Of a stretch of 64,000 bases of DNA, positions 42,096-50,858 are shown one piece after another (within the stretch, counting starts at the first letter, position 1; the number at the start of each line of letters is the position of its first letter). A program made the position numbers and the translations under genes. Origin of the DNA: CAKSQL01 sp045649415. GTDB lineage: Bacteria; Bacillota; Clostridia; UBA1381. The DNA lies in contig JAZRPY010000006.1 in the NCBI GenBank assembly GCA_045649415.1, forward strand, positions 1-64,000, in the 5' to 3' direction. The notes below the pieces were generated by a model, which was not told the origin of the DNA, searched no databases, and saw only the letters and a program-made list of their open reading frames with translations.

Positions 42096-43092
42096 CATCC
42101 CTATTTTTGTGCCACATCTGGGATGCCCATTTGATTGCGTTTTTTGTAATCAACTGAAAATTACAGGTGCAGACTCGGATGTTGACGAAAAACAGGTAAA
42201 AATGCAGATAGAAGAGCATATAAAGATGCTCCCTAAGGACAATTGCGAAATTGAAATTGCCTTCTTTGGAGGGAGTTTTACGGGAATTGACAGGGAGCTT
42301 CAGAAGAGATTATTGTCGGTTGCCTGTGAGTATGTGGGAAGGAATAATATTGTTGGAATAAGAGTATCCACTCGTCCCGACTATATCAACGACGATATTT
42401 TAAAAATGCTTACCGATTTCAAGGTAAGAACAATCGAGCTTGGAGTACAAAGTATGAAAGAGGATGTGCTAATAAACGCCAATCGTGGACACACCCCTCA
42501 GGATGTTGAAAAAGCAGTGGAGTGCATTTTAAAATACCCCATCCGTTTAGGACTCCAAATGATGACAGGACTCCCCGGTGACGATTTTTCGGGCAGTGTA
42601 TATACTGCAGAGAGAATAATCGCCCTGAGGCCTGATTTTGTGAGAATTTACCCCACTCTTGTTATTGAAAACACAAGACTTTCAAATATGTATAAAGAAG
42701 GCAAATATAAGCCACAGACAGTTGATGAGGCAGTAGGGCTTTGTGCAAGGCTTGTGGGGATGTTTGAGAGCGCAGGAATAAGGGTTATCCGTGTGGGCCT
42801 ACAAAACACCGAGGAGATTTGTGAAAACGGGTCGGTTGTTGCAGGGCCATTTCATAGTGCCTTTGGTGAGCTTGTGGAGTCAAGGTTATTTTATGAGAAA
42901 ATAGAAAAAGCAGTTGAGGATATAGAGGAAGAAAATATTGAAATCTATGTTAATTCAAAAGAGGTTTCCAAGGTAGTAGGTCAGAAAAGAGAGAATATAG
43001 AAAAAGCAAAAAATGTGCTATCAAAAAACATTGTGATAAAGGGTAGAGATATAGTAAATAAGGGAGAAATAAAAATAAACAAAAGGTGGTGA
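42082..43092 (+). CDS. Radical SAM protein, ELP3-like, between rnc and smc
   Basis: The start ATG 42082 lies inside the rnc end; an earlier in-frame start is deeper in rnc. The 336-aa protein has the cluster motif CPFDCVFCNQ near residue 14, GGSFTG, RVSTRPDYIND and LGVQSM. This family is regularly found in this slot in Clostridia; a tRNA-modification role (as in ELP3) is an inference only. The C-terminal 80 residues look like an extra RNA- or nucleotide-binding tail (IEIYVNSKEVSKVVGQKRENIEKAK). Ends 6 bases before smc. Confidence 0.85.
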   Translation: MKYFNIPIFVPHLGCPFDCVFCNQLKITGADSDVDEKQVKMQIEEHIKMLPKDNCEIEIAFFGGSFTGIDRELQKRLLSVACEYVGRNNIVGIRVSTRPDYINDDILKMLTDFKVRTIELGVQSMKEDVLINANRGHTPQDVEKAVECILKYPIRLGLQMMTGLPGDDFSGSVYTAERIIALRPDFVRIYPTLVIENTRLSNMYKEGKYKPQTVDEAVGLCARLVGMFESAGIRVIRVGLQNTEEICENGSVVAGPFHSAFGELVESRLFYEKIEKAVEDIEEENIEIYVNSKEVSKVVGQKRENIEKAKNVLSKNIVIKGRDIVNKGEIKINKRW

Positions 43093-43098
43093 GAAGGC

Positions 43099-46000
43099 GT
43101 GTATCTTAAAAGAATAGAGCTTCAGGGCTTTAAATCCTTTGCCGACAAAACAGTTTTAGATTTCGGTCATGGAGTCACATCCATTGTAGGACCAAATGGT
43201 AGTGGTAAATCCAATATAGCCGATGCAATTCGTTGGGTAATGGGTGAAATGAGTGTTAAATCCCTGCGTGGCTCTAATATGCAGGATGTCATTTTCGCAG
43301 GCACAGAAAGCAGAAAAGCAGTAAACTTTGCAGAGGTAAGTCTTGTGCTTGACAACTCAACCAGACTTTTCCCTATTGAATTTGATGAAGTAATGGTTAC
43401 AAGACGAGTTTTCCGTTCGGGCGAAAGTGTGTATCAGATCAATCGTGCCAACTGCAGATTGAAGGACATTGTTGAGCTATTTATGGACACAGGTATCGGC
43501 AGAGATGGATATTCCATGATAGGTCAGGGTAATGTGGCACAGATTTTATCTACCAAGGCTGAGGACAGAAGAACATTTTTTGAAGAGGCTGCAGGTGTTT
43601 CCAAATTCAAGCATAGGAAAGACGAGGCAATGAAAAAGCTTGGCCAGGTGAACGACAATCTTATAAGAATTAACGATATTGTTATTGAGCTTGAAAGCCA
43701 ATTAAAGCCATTGGAAAATCAATCTAAAAAGGCACACAAATATCTGCTTTTGTATGGGGAATACAAGGGTTTAGATGTTAGTATGTGTCTTATCAACCTT
43801 GAAAAAAACAAGGAGCTTTTGGAAAAAGCGAAGGAAGAATATAAGGCTGTTGAGGATGAGATAAACGACTTAAAATCAAAGGAAAGTGAAATTGAGCAAA
43901 AGAGAAATGCACTTTATGAGGAAAGCACTAAAAAGGACGAGGAGCAGGCATTAAAAAATAGTGAGCTTATCTCAAATGAGAGTGCAAGTATGTCGGCTGC
44001 GAATGAGATTTCCATTGCAGAGAATGACATAAAAAATAATTTTGCTATGTCGGAGAGAATCGACAGGGAAATTTTAGCGATTGAAAAGGAAACAAAGCAG
44101 GCAGAGGCTCAGATTGAGGAGTTATTAAAGCAGATTGACGAGCTAACCCAAAAATCTCAGGAGCTTTTAAAGGGCTTTGAATCAATTCAGGACGAAAATG
44201 ACAGGATATATAACAAAATCAATGGTTGTCGTGAGGAAAGCGAAGGGTTAAAGGCAGAAATTATTGAGCTTATGAACCTATCAGCTGCCGAAAAAGCTAA
44301 AATGGCAGGTATGGAGTCCTCAAGGCAGAGCATCATCGAACGCCGTGAGGTTGTGGAATTAGAGAGAAAAAGCCATGGTATGAGCATTGAGAATATCAAG
44401 GCAGAATATGATAAGGTGACCTCTGACATCAGTGAAAAGTCAAAAAAATGTGGTGAGCTTCAGGAGAGCATTGAAACGCTTGAGAGGGATTCAAAAGCTA
44501 AGAGAGATGAATATGAGCTGTCAAGAAGAAAGGCCGATGAAATCAGCGTCAGCTTAAATTCCAAAACCTCACAAAAACGACTTTTAGAGGGAATGGAAAA
44601 TTCGTATGAGGGCTATGCAAAAAGTGTCAAGGCAGTTTTGCAGGCTCAGGAATTGAAAAAACTAAGTATTTATGGCACATTGTCAGGCTTGATAGATGTT
44701 GATAAAAAGTATATCACAGCTATCGAAACAGCACTTGGCGGGGCAATGCAGAATATAGTTGTTCAGGACGAGGAGGACGCTAAAGAAGCTATAAGCTTCT
44801 TAAGACGCACCCATCAGGGAAGGGCAACCTTCCTGCCTGTCAGCTCTGTAACAGGCAAGAAATTGGCAGAGGAAAAAGAGGTTGCCGAGTGTAGTGGTTT
44901 TATCGGAATTGCCTCCGACCTTGTTGGGTTCGACAAAAAGTATGATTCAATCATAAAGAATTTATTGGGCAGAGTTGTGGTTGTGGATAACATTGACAAT
45001 GGTATAGCCCTGAGCAAAAAATTTGGATACAAATTTAAAACTGTCACATTAGAGGGCGACACATTAAATGCAGGTGGCTCAATGTCGGGTGGAAGCATGA
45101 ATAAGGCGGCAGGCTTTTTGTCCCGTGCAGGTGAAATTAAGGAGCTTGGCAAAGAAATTCTTTCACTCACACAGGAGCAAAAGTCAATTCTTGAGAAAAA
45201 TGAGGGTCTTGAAAGAGATATTAAGAACCTTGAAACTCAGCTTGAAACCTATCGACCTTTGTGGAGAGAGTATGAAAATGAGCTTTTGGTGTTAGAAAAT
45301 ACCAAGGAGCATCTTTCAAAAACTCTTGAAAATAGCGATTCATCCGAAAAGGCATTTTCAAAGGAGCTTGAGGAGATTGAAAAGCAATTAGCAGCAAGTG
45401 GTGAGGAAATTGCACTCCTTATTGCATCTGCAAGAAAGCTTGAAAATCAAATCAATGACAAAAACAAGCTTGTTTTAGAAAAGGAAGAGGAATATGAAGC
45501 ACTTGTTCTTGAAAAGGAAACTAAGAGTCGTGAAATAATGGACGAAACTGTGAACTTAAAGGAGCTTGAGCATAATATCCAGACAAGCAGAGTATCCATA
45601 GAGGAGCTTGAAGAGAAAATTAAATCCAATAAATTGGCAATAGATGAAAAACAAAAGGACAAGCTATATATTGCCGAGGAGAATAAGCTATTAGAGGAAA
45701 AGGTAGCTCAGAAAAAAGCAGAAATTGAAAAAATTAAGGAAACCTCCGAGGAAATCAAGGCAAAAATTGTTGAGATTGAAAAGGAAAAGGCAGATATAGT
45801 AGAAATTTTAAAGAAAATCCAGAGCAACAATAAGGATGTTACTGACAGAATGATTTTGTTGCAACAGGAATTATCCCGAGCAGAGAACAAGCAGTTAAAA
45901 ATCAGTGGTGAAACTGAGAATATCATAAATCGTTTGTGGGATGATTATGAATTGACTACCTCAACTGCCGAGGAGATTAAGCAAAATATTGAAAATGAAA

Positions 46001-46665
46001 AGGAAGCAGCACAGAAGGTTGCAGAATTGAGAGGACAAATCAAGGCTCTTGGCAGTGTAAATGTTGATGCTATTGAGGAGTTCAAGCAGGTATCGGAAAG
46101 ATATGAATTCTTAACAGCCCAGAGAAATGACCTTGAAAAGTCAAGAGCAGACCTCAATAAAGTAATTGAATCTACTCAGGATCTTATGGAGGAGCACTTC
46201 AAAAAGCAATTTGAGGAGATAAACAAGAGCTTTGCACATGTGTTTAGCGAGCTATTTGGTGGTGGAACAGGATCACTTTCCCTGTCCGACCCTGAAAATG
46301 TTATGGACAGCGGTATTGAAATCAAGGCTCAGCTTCCGGGTAAGAGTATGCAACACCTGAGCTTATATTCGGGTGGTGAAAAGTCATTCATAGCAATTGC
46401 GTTGTTGTTTGCTATTCTTGAGGTTAAGCCGACTCCGTTCTGCATTTTGGACGAAATCGATGCAGCACTTGATGATGTTAATGTTTCAAGATTTGCAACC
46501 TATTTGAAGAACTACCTATCCCAGACACAGTTCGTTGTTATCACCCACAGGCGTGGTACGATGGAGGCTGCCAATATTATGTATGGTGTAACCATGCAGG
46601 AAAAGGGCGTTTCAAAGCTATTGTCTTTGGAGATAGATGATGTGGATGACGAAATGCTTGAATAG
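43099..46665 (+). CDS. smc: Chromosome segregation ATPase SMC
   Basis: SMC is the ring-forming ATPase of bacterial condensin. The 1188-aa protein has Walker A (GPNGSGKSN) at about residue 32, two long coiled coils, a hinge at about 500-665 (GSMSGGSMN end), and the C-terminal signature LYSGGEKSFIA with Walker B (CILDEIDAALDD). The GTG start is 6 bases after the upstream gene. scpA and scpB, its partners, are not in the window. Confidence 0.97.
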   Translation: MYLKRIELQGFKSFADKTVLDFGHGVTSIVGPNGSGKSNIADAIRWVMGEMSVKSLRGSNMQDVIFAGTESRKAVNFAEVSLVLDNSTRLFPIEFDEVMVTRRVFRSGESVYQINRANCRLKDIVELFMDTGIGRDGYSMIGQGNVAQILSTKAEDRRTFFEEAAGVSKFKHRKDEAMKKLGQVNDNLIRINDIVIELESQLKPLENQSKKAHKYLLLYGEYKGLDVSMCLINLEKNKELLEKAKEEYKAVEDEINDLKSKESEIEQKRNALYEESTKKDEEQALKNSELISNESASMSAANEISIAENDIKNNFAMSERIDREILAIEKETKQAEAQIEELLKQIDELTQKSQELLKGFESIQDENDRIYNKINGCREESEGLKAEIIELMNLSAAEKAKMAGMESSRQSIIERREVVELERKSHGMSIENIKAEYDKVTSDISEKSKKCGELQESIETLERDSKAKRDEYELSRRKADEISVSLNSKTSQKRLLEGMENSYEGYAKSVKAVLQAQELKKLSIYGTLSGLIDVDKKYITAIETALGGAMQNIVVQDEEDAKEAISFLRRTHQGRATFLPVSSVTGKKLAEEKEVAECSGFIGIASDLVGFDKKYDSIIKNLLGRVVVVDNIDNGIALSKKFGYKFKTVTLEGDTLNAGGSMSGGSMNKAAGFLSRAGEIKELGKEILSLTQEQKSILEKNEGLERDIKNLETQLETYRPLWREYENELLVLENTKEHLSKTLENSDSSEKAFSKELEEIEKQLAASGEEIALLIASARKLENQINDKNKLVLEKEEEYEALVLEKETKSREIMDETVNLKELEHNIQTSRVSIEELEEKIKSNKLAIDEKQKDKLYIAEENKLLEEKVAQKKAEIEKIKETSEEIKAKIVEIEKEKADIVEILKKIQSNNKDVTDRMILLQQELSRAENKQLKISGETENIINRLWDDYELTTSTAEEIKQNIENEKEAAQKVAELRGQIKALGSVNVDAIEEFKQVSERYEFLTAQRNDLEKSRADLNKVIESTQDLMEEHFKKQFEEINKSFAHVFSELFGGGTGSLSLSDPENVMDSGIEIKAQLPGKSMQHLSLYSGGEKSFIAIALLFAILEVKPTPFCILDEIDAALDDVNVSRFATYLKNYLSQTQFVVITHRRGTMEAANIMYGVTMQEKGVSKLLSLEIDDVDDEMLE

Positions 46666-46684
46666 TCATTGAAAGGAAAGAAAA

Positions 46685-47593
46685 ATGGGATTTTTTGATA
46701 AGCTGAAGCAAGGCGTGGGTAAAACAAAAGAAGCTATTGAGAACCAGGTAAATATGGTGTTCAAGGTGTTTGTAAAGGTCGATGAGGAGTTTTTTGAGGA
46801 GCTTGAAGAGGCTCTTATACTGGCAGATATAGGAGTTGAAACCTCTTGTGCTATTATAGAAATTCTTCGTGACAGGGTAAAGGAAAAGCGTCTTAGCGAG
46901 GCAGAACAAATAAAAGAGGAGCTAAAAGCAGTAATAACCGATATATTAGTGTCGGTGGATACCTCTATGCATATTGACACCAAGCCATCTGTTGTGCTTG
47001 TGATTGGCGTTAATGGAGTCGGGAAAACCACAAGTATTGGTAAATTAGCAGCTCACTATAAGCAAAACAGTAAAAAGGTATTGCTTGCGGCTGCTGACAC
47101 CTTCAGGGCAGCGGCTATTGACCAGTTGGATATCTGGGCAGAAAGATGTGGCTGCGATATAATCAAGCAACAGGAGAATAGTGACCCTGCAGCAGTTGTG
47201 TTCGACGCTTGTCGTGCTGCAAAGGCAAGAGAGGTTGACCTTTTAATCTGCGATACTGCAGGCAGACTGCACAACAAGAAAAATCTTATGGCAGAGCTTG
47301 AAAAAATCTCACGAGTGATTGAAAGAGAGCTGCCTGAGGCAAACAAGGAAATTCTGTTGGTGCTTGATGCAACAACAGGTCAGAATGCAACGAGTCAGGT
47401 AAAGCAATTCTGCGAGGTTGCGGATATCACGGGAATTATACTCACCAAGCTTGACGGAACTGCAAAGGGTGGAATAGTGATTTCCATATCACAGAGTGAA
47501 AAAATTCCGGTTAAATTTGTGGGAGTTGGAGAGGGTATTGACGACTTACAGGAATTTAATCCTGAGGAATTTTCAAAAGCAATATTTGATTAA
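46685..47593 (+). CDS. ftsY: Signal recognition particle receptor FtsY
   Basis: FtsY receives SRP-ribosome complexes at the membrane. The 302-aa product is only the NG core: N domain (about residues 1-85) and G domain with GVNGVGKTTSIGKLA, AADTFRAAAIDQL, CDTAGR and TKLDGTAKGG. The acidic A domain is missing, common in Firmicutes. It follows smc by 19 bases and ends the cluster at a strong terminator. Confidence 0.97.
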   Translation: MGFFDKLKQGVGKTKEAIENQVNMVFKVFVKVDEEFFEELEEALILADIGVETSCAIIEILRDRVKEKRLSEAEQIKEELKAVITDILVSVDTSMHIDTKPSVVLVIGVNGVGKTTSIGKLAAHYKQNSKKVLLAAADTFRAAAIDQLDIWAERCGCDIIKQQENSDPAAVVFDACRAAKAREVDLLICDTAGRLHNKKNLMAELEKISRVIERELPEANKEILLVLDATTGQNATSQVKQFCEVADITGIILTKLDGTAKGGIVISISQSEKIPVKFVGVGEGIDDLQEFNPEEFSKAIFD

Positions 47594-47595
47594 AA

Positions 47596-47646
47596 AAAAC
47601 TCCTTTGCGAAAGGAAAATTCACCCTTCGCAAAGGAGCTTTTTTAT
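47596..47646 (+). terminator. Terminator after ftsY
   Basis: AAACTCCTTTGCGAAAGG pairs with CCTTCGCAAAGGAGCTTT, a long stem followed by TTTTTT. It also faces the small minus-strand gene that ends at 47650. Confidence 0.8.
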
Positions 47647-47649
47647 ACT

Positions 47650-47796
47650 TTAGCAGCAGTTGTTATTATTGTTGCAACAACCGTTACCAAACAAGCTTCC
47701 ACCGTCGCAGTAGAAAAGAATAAAGATGACAACAATCAATATCCAAATCCATGAAGAATCGTCGTTGCCACAACCACATCCACTAAATAAACCCAT
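47650..47796 (-). CDS. Cys-rich single-pass small membrane protein (48 aa)
   Basis: Read on the minus strand, an ATG 9 bases after AAGGAGG opens a 48-codon frame: a short GLFSGCGCGNDDSSW head, one hydrophobic helix (WIWILIVVIFILFYC, about residues 16-30) and a Gly/Asn/Cys tail (GNGCCNNNNNCC). Seven of 48 residues are cysteine. It is too short for a usual ORF cutoff. Related small Gly/Cys proteins (YjcZ-like) are made during Bacillus sporulation, so a spore-coat or membrane-linked role is possible; the similarity is of type, not of sequence. The strong RBS is the main support. Confidence 0.65.
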   Translation of the reverse strand: MGLFSGCGCGNDDSSWIWILIVVIFILFYCDGGSLFGNGCCNNNNNCC

Positions 47797-47976
47797 AATA
47801 ATATCCTCCTTGAAAAAGATTATAACAAAATGTTATACTACACTGTATTCAAAAAGGTTAAATGTGGTTACAAGAAGAAGCTTCCGGGGGAGAAAATATT
47901 TTAATTTTATAGTTTAAAACCTGTCAGGTATTTCCAAGACAGATAGTATAACAGATATCGATAAAATCTGTAAATA

Positions 47977-48038
47977 AGTGATGCGAGTCGCTCTCACACG
48001 CCAAAGGCGTACATCACAGACTATAGTTTTGCATCACT
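47977..48038. repeat. Complex inverted repeat element
   Basis: AGTGATGC and GCATCACT mark the ends of a 62-base element. Inside are GCGAGTCGC, the palindrome ACGCC-AAA-GGCGT (47998-48010) and a second CATCAC (48012-48017) that competes for the same partner. Together these could fold into a branched structure. It resembles a small non-autonomous mobile repeat, but other copies would have to be found. Confidence 0.4.
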
Positions 48039-48076
48039 AAAAAAAGTCACCTTTGATTATCAAAGGTGACTTTTTT
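48039..48076 (-). terminator. Terminator of the tRNA-Leu gene
   Basis: AAAAAAGTCACCTTTG and CAAAGGTGACTTTTTT pair around ATTAT; on the minus strand it lies immediately downstream of the tRNA. Confidence 0.85.
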
Positions 48077-48078
48077 AT

Positions 48079-48165
48079 TGGTGCCGGTGGTCGGGGTCGA
48101 ACCGACACGGTATCGCTACCACGGGATTTTGAGTCCCGCGCGTCTGCCAATTCCACCACACCGGC
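48079..48165 (-). tRNA. tRNA-Leu (anticodon CAA)
   Basis: Minus-strand 87-base gene, including an encoded CCA end. Acceptor arm GCCGGTG pairs with CACCGGC, the D-arm starts TGGTGGAATTGGCAGACGCG, the anticodon stem GGGAC/TCCC encloses CTCAAAA (anticodon CAA at its centre, decodes UUG), the variable arm is long as in type II tRNAs, and the T arm has GGTTCGACCC. Confidence 0.93.
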
Positions 48166-48321
48166 AAATTGAGTACTCAAATATAATACCACAAAAGCTT
48201 TAATATGTCAACACTTTTTTCAAAAATAAAATCATAAAAGAGATATGAACAATAATATAACAAAAATCATACTATATAGCATAGGCAAAGAGCCTTATTT
48301 AAAATAAAAGGGGAGAGGAAA

Positions 48322-49182
48322 TTGAGAATTTCTGTTATAGGTGGAGATTTAAGGCAGATAACGCTTGCCTCGCTTTTAAAAAAGGATGGGCATAATGTTG
48401 AAATATTTGGATTTGATAAGGAAATAGACACTCTTGATTTAAAGAGTAAAGATTCTTTAAAATCGGTAGCAGATGCAGATGTGGTTGTTTTACCTCTGCC
48501 GATTTCCTATGATAATGTCACCATAAATGCACCTTTTTCAGATAAACAAATTTTTTTAAATGAGCTATTGGAAGGTCTAAAAAAGGATGCAATTATATTC
48601 GGAGGAAGGTTCACAGAGGGGATAAAAAAGCTGTTTGGTGAAAAGAGCATACGCCTTTTTGACTATTTTGAAAGGGAGGAGCTCAGTGTTTTAAATGCCA
48701 TTCCAACAGCTGAGGGTGCAATAGAAATTGCTATGTCAGAAACTGCATACACGCTACATAAAAGTAAATGCCTTGTTATAGGCTACGGAAGAATTTCCAA
48801 GGTGCTTGCAAGGCTTTTGAAGGCATTTGGTGCAGAGGTTTGTGTGTCGGCAAGAAAGCCCTCTGACCTTGCATGGATAGAAGTTAATGGATATATAGGA
48901 ATTAACACAAGCAATATTAAAGATGTTGTTAATGATTTCGGGATAATATTTAACACTGTACCCTCTAAAGTCCTTGACGAAGAGGCGTTATTAAGGGTGG
49001 AGAAAAACGCCCTCATTATTGACCTTTCCTCAAAACCAGGAGGGGTGGACTTTAAGAAGGCGACAGAGCTTGGATTAAAGGTTATATGGGCGTTGAGTCT
49101 GCCGGGGAAGGTAGCACCTATAACCTCAGGGGAAATAATAAAGAATACCATTATAAATATATTAAATGAAATGGAGGGATAA
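48322..49182 (+). CDS. dpaA: Dipicolinate synthase subunit A
   Basis: With DpaB it makes dipicolinic acid from dihydrodipicolinate in the mother cell; DPA with calcium stabilises the spore core. The 286-aa protein starts at TTG (48322) after GGGGAGAGG. Two Rossmann-like parts: MRISVIGGDLRQ at the N terminus and VIGYGRISKVLARLL at about 153-167, with FNTVPSKVLD and DLSSKPGGVDF typical of SpoVFA. It is followed 3 bases later by dpaB. The pair is under sigma-K control in Bacillus; no promoter was confidently placed here. Confidence 0.93.
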   Translation: MRISVIGGDLRQITLASLLKKDGHNVEIFGFDKEIDTLDLKSKDSLKSVADADVVVLPLPISYDNVTINAPFSDKQIFLNELLEGLKKDAIIFGGRFTEGIKKLFGEKSIRLFDYFEREELSVLNAIPTAEGAIEIAMSETAYTLHKSKCLVIGYGRISKVLARLLKAFGAEVCVSARKPSDLAWIEVNGYIGINTSNIKDVVNDFGIIFNTVPSKVLDEEALLRVEKNALIIDLSSKPGGVDFKKATELGLKVIWALSLPGKVAPITSGEIIKNTIINILNEMEG

Positions 49183-49185
49183 TAA

Positions 49186-49767
49186 GTGGAGCTTAGTGGG
49201 AAAAAGGTGGGATTTGCCATAACAGGCTCGTTTTGCACCTTTAAAAAGGTGATCGAGGAGCTTGAAGCTCTTGTTTTGCTAGGCGCAGAAATTGTGCCTA
49301 TAATGAGCAATATAGCCTGTTCCACCGACACAAGATTCGGGCGTGCCGAGGACTTTTGTAACAGAATAAGAGAGCTGACAGGTAAGGAAATTATAACAAC
49401 TGTAAAGCAAGCAGAGCCTATCGGACCGAAGGGGTATTTAGACCTTTTAATTGTTGCTCCCTGCACAGGGAACACTCTGGCAAAGCTATCGTCAGGAACT
49501 ACGGATACCTCAGTTACTATGGCGGCAAAAGCGCATCTGAGAAATCAAAAGCCTGTTTTATTGGCAGTATCCAGCAATGACGGACTTTCTAATGCGGCAA
49601 AGAATATTGGTGCATTGTTAAACTATAAGAATGTATTTTTTGTGCCCTTTGGTCAGGACGATTATATAAACAAACCAACCTCTTTGGTTGCAGATATGAC
49701 CAAAATTAAGGAATCGGCAGAATATGCCTTGGAATTCAGACAATTACAGCCAATTCTGAGCTGTTAA
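49186..49767 (+). CDS. dpaB: Dipicolinate synthase subunit B
   Basis: 193-aa flavoprotein-like partner of DpaA (SpoVFB), with a GTG start in a TAATAA-rich junction. The N terminus KVGFAITGSFCTFKK and DLLIVAPCTGNTLAKLSSGTTD match the flavin-dependent (UbiX/Dfp-type) fold used by this subunit. It probably shares its mRNA with dpaA. A hairpin terminator follows. Confidence 0.93.
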   Translation: MELSGKKVGFAITGSFCTFKKVIEELEALVLLGAEIVPIMSNIACSTDTRFGRAEDFCNRIRELTGKEIITTVKQAEPIGPKGYLDLLIVAPCTGNTLAKLSSGTTDTSVTMAAKAHLRNQKPVLLAVSSNDGLSNAAKNIGALLNYKNVFFVPFGQDDYINKPTSLVADMTKIKESAEYALEFRQLQPILSC

Positions 49768-49770
49768 TAT

Positions 49771-49811
49771 AAAAAAGGAAGGTGCCAATAAAATTGACAC
49801 CTTCCTTTTTA
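49771..49811 (+). terminator. Terminator after dpaAB
   Basis: AAAAAGGAAGGTGCCAA and TTGACACCTTCCTTTTT form a near-perfect stem with a T5 run. A CCACAA...TTGTGG hairpin follows at about 49817-49836. Confidence 0.85.
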
Positions 49812-50017
49812 AATGACATCCCACAATTTACTGGTTGTGGAGGAACCAAATTATCTATGTACCCGAGAATAAAAGAAAAATACCCACAAAATCTCCCTGT
49901 CCCGAGTGCGAAGATATAAATCTGACGAGATAATCTTACCAAAAACACAAGACTAATTCAACCAACAAGCACCCTTTTCTACACTTGACTTTGGGGTGTG
50001 GGAAAATTGAAAAAAAG

Positions 50018-50102
50018 AAGCTTTCATTTTGTGTCATCGGGATTTAACAGGAAAAATCACACGAGGATTTTTGACACAAAATGGAAGCTTATAATTTTTT
50101 TA
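50018..50102. repeat. Long inverted repeat (19-bp arms)
   Basis: AAGCTTTCATTTTGTGTCA (50018-50036) and TGACACAAAATGGAAGCTT (50072-50090) pair over 19 bases with one G:U. The 35-base loop contains a smaller imperfect repeat. A T7 tract follows on the plus strand. Between the convergent dpaB and phosphodiesterase genes, it could be a terminator, but the large structured loop is unusual. The rest of 49811-50159 contains nothing I recognise. Confidence 0.6.
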
Positions 50103-50159
50103 AAACAAAATTTTCACTATTTTGGAAATTTTGTACACTTTGCACATAGTTAAAAATTT

Positions 50160-50636
50160 CTATAGCCACAGGCCAGAGTCACAGATATCGGTAGAAATTT
50201 TTCCATCTTCTATCTCAATAATTGCAAAGGTACGCCCAAATTTTATGCTTCCGGGATTAAGGAGAATGAGACTTCCCATATTATCGTTTATGGGAATATG
50301 TGTGTGCCCGAAAACTACAATGTCCGCACCCTCTAAAAGTGCTTTTTCCTTAATGGTAGCATAATAAAAATCCTCTTTAACAGAATAGCAATGCCCATGA
50401 GTGAGGAATATTTTTTTGCCTTCTGCTTCAAATATGAGTTCGTTTGGTGCATCAGGTGCATCACAATTGCCTTTAACAAAGCGAATGTCTAAGTTGGGGA
50501 AAAGCTTTGAAAGTCGTATAGCATCAGAGGCGTGGTCACCTGCATGAAGCACCATATCCACCCCTGTTATTTTATTAAGGATTGAACAACAGGAAGTAAT
50601 ATTGGTATGTGAATCGGAAAATGCAATAATTCGCAT
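50160..50636 (-). CDS. Small calcineurin-like phosphodiesterase (YfcE/MJ0936 family)
   Basis: 158 aa, metal-binding motifs in order: FSDSHTN, HAGDH, VKGNCD, THGH and FGHTHIP, all of the metallophosphoesterase family. The substrate in vivo is unknown; relatives cleave phosphodiesters such as bis-p-nitrophenyl phosphate and cyclic dinucleotides. It stands alone, reading toward the long inverted repeat. RBS AAAGGAG lies upstream. Confidence 0.9.
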   Translation of the reverse strand: MRIIAFSDSHTNITSCCSILNKITGVDMVLHAGDHASDAIRLSKLFPNLDIRFVKGNCDAPDAPNELIFEAEGKKIFLTHGHCYSVKEDFYYATIKEKALLEGADIVVFGHTHIPINDNMGSLILLNPGSIKFGRTFAIIEIEDGKISTDICDSGLWL

Positions 50637-50780
50637 GACAAAAACTCCTTTAAAAGTATATATAACAACAAAAGTATATCATAATTCGGATGCCATCACC
50701 ACAAAAAATGAGGAATTGTAATAAAAATGTCAATAAAAAGGGGAACAGGTCGATAACCTTTCAAATTGTGACAAGTGAAT

Positions 50781-50813
50781 ACGACAAATTATTCATAGCA
50801 GCGATGGTATAAT
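50781..50813 (+). promoter_or_regulatory. Possible Spo0A-type promoter of spoIIE
   Basis: TATAAT at 50808-50813 is 45 bases upstream of the ATG, with no good -35 at 17 bases. ACGACAA at 50781-50787 (TTGTCGT on the other strand) is close to the Spo0A box TGTCGAA. In Bacillus, spoIIE also has a Spo0A box and an odd -35 spacing. A match of this size could be chance. Confidence 0.4.
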
Positions 50814-50858
50814 AAACACACGCGAAAAGAACTTGTCCACAAAGGAGGATTTTATTAA

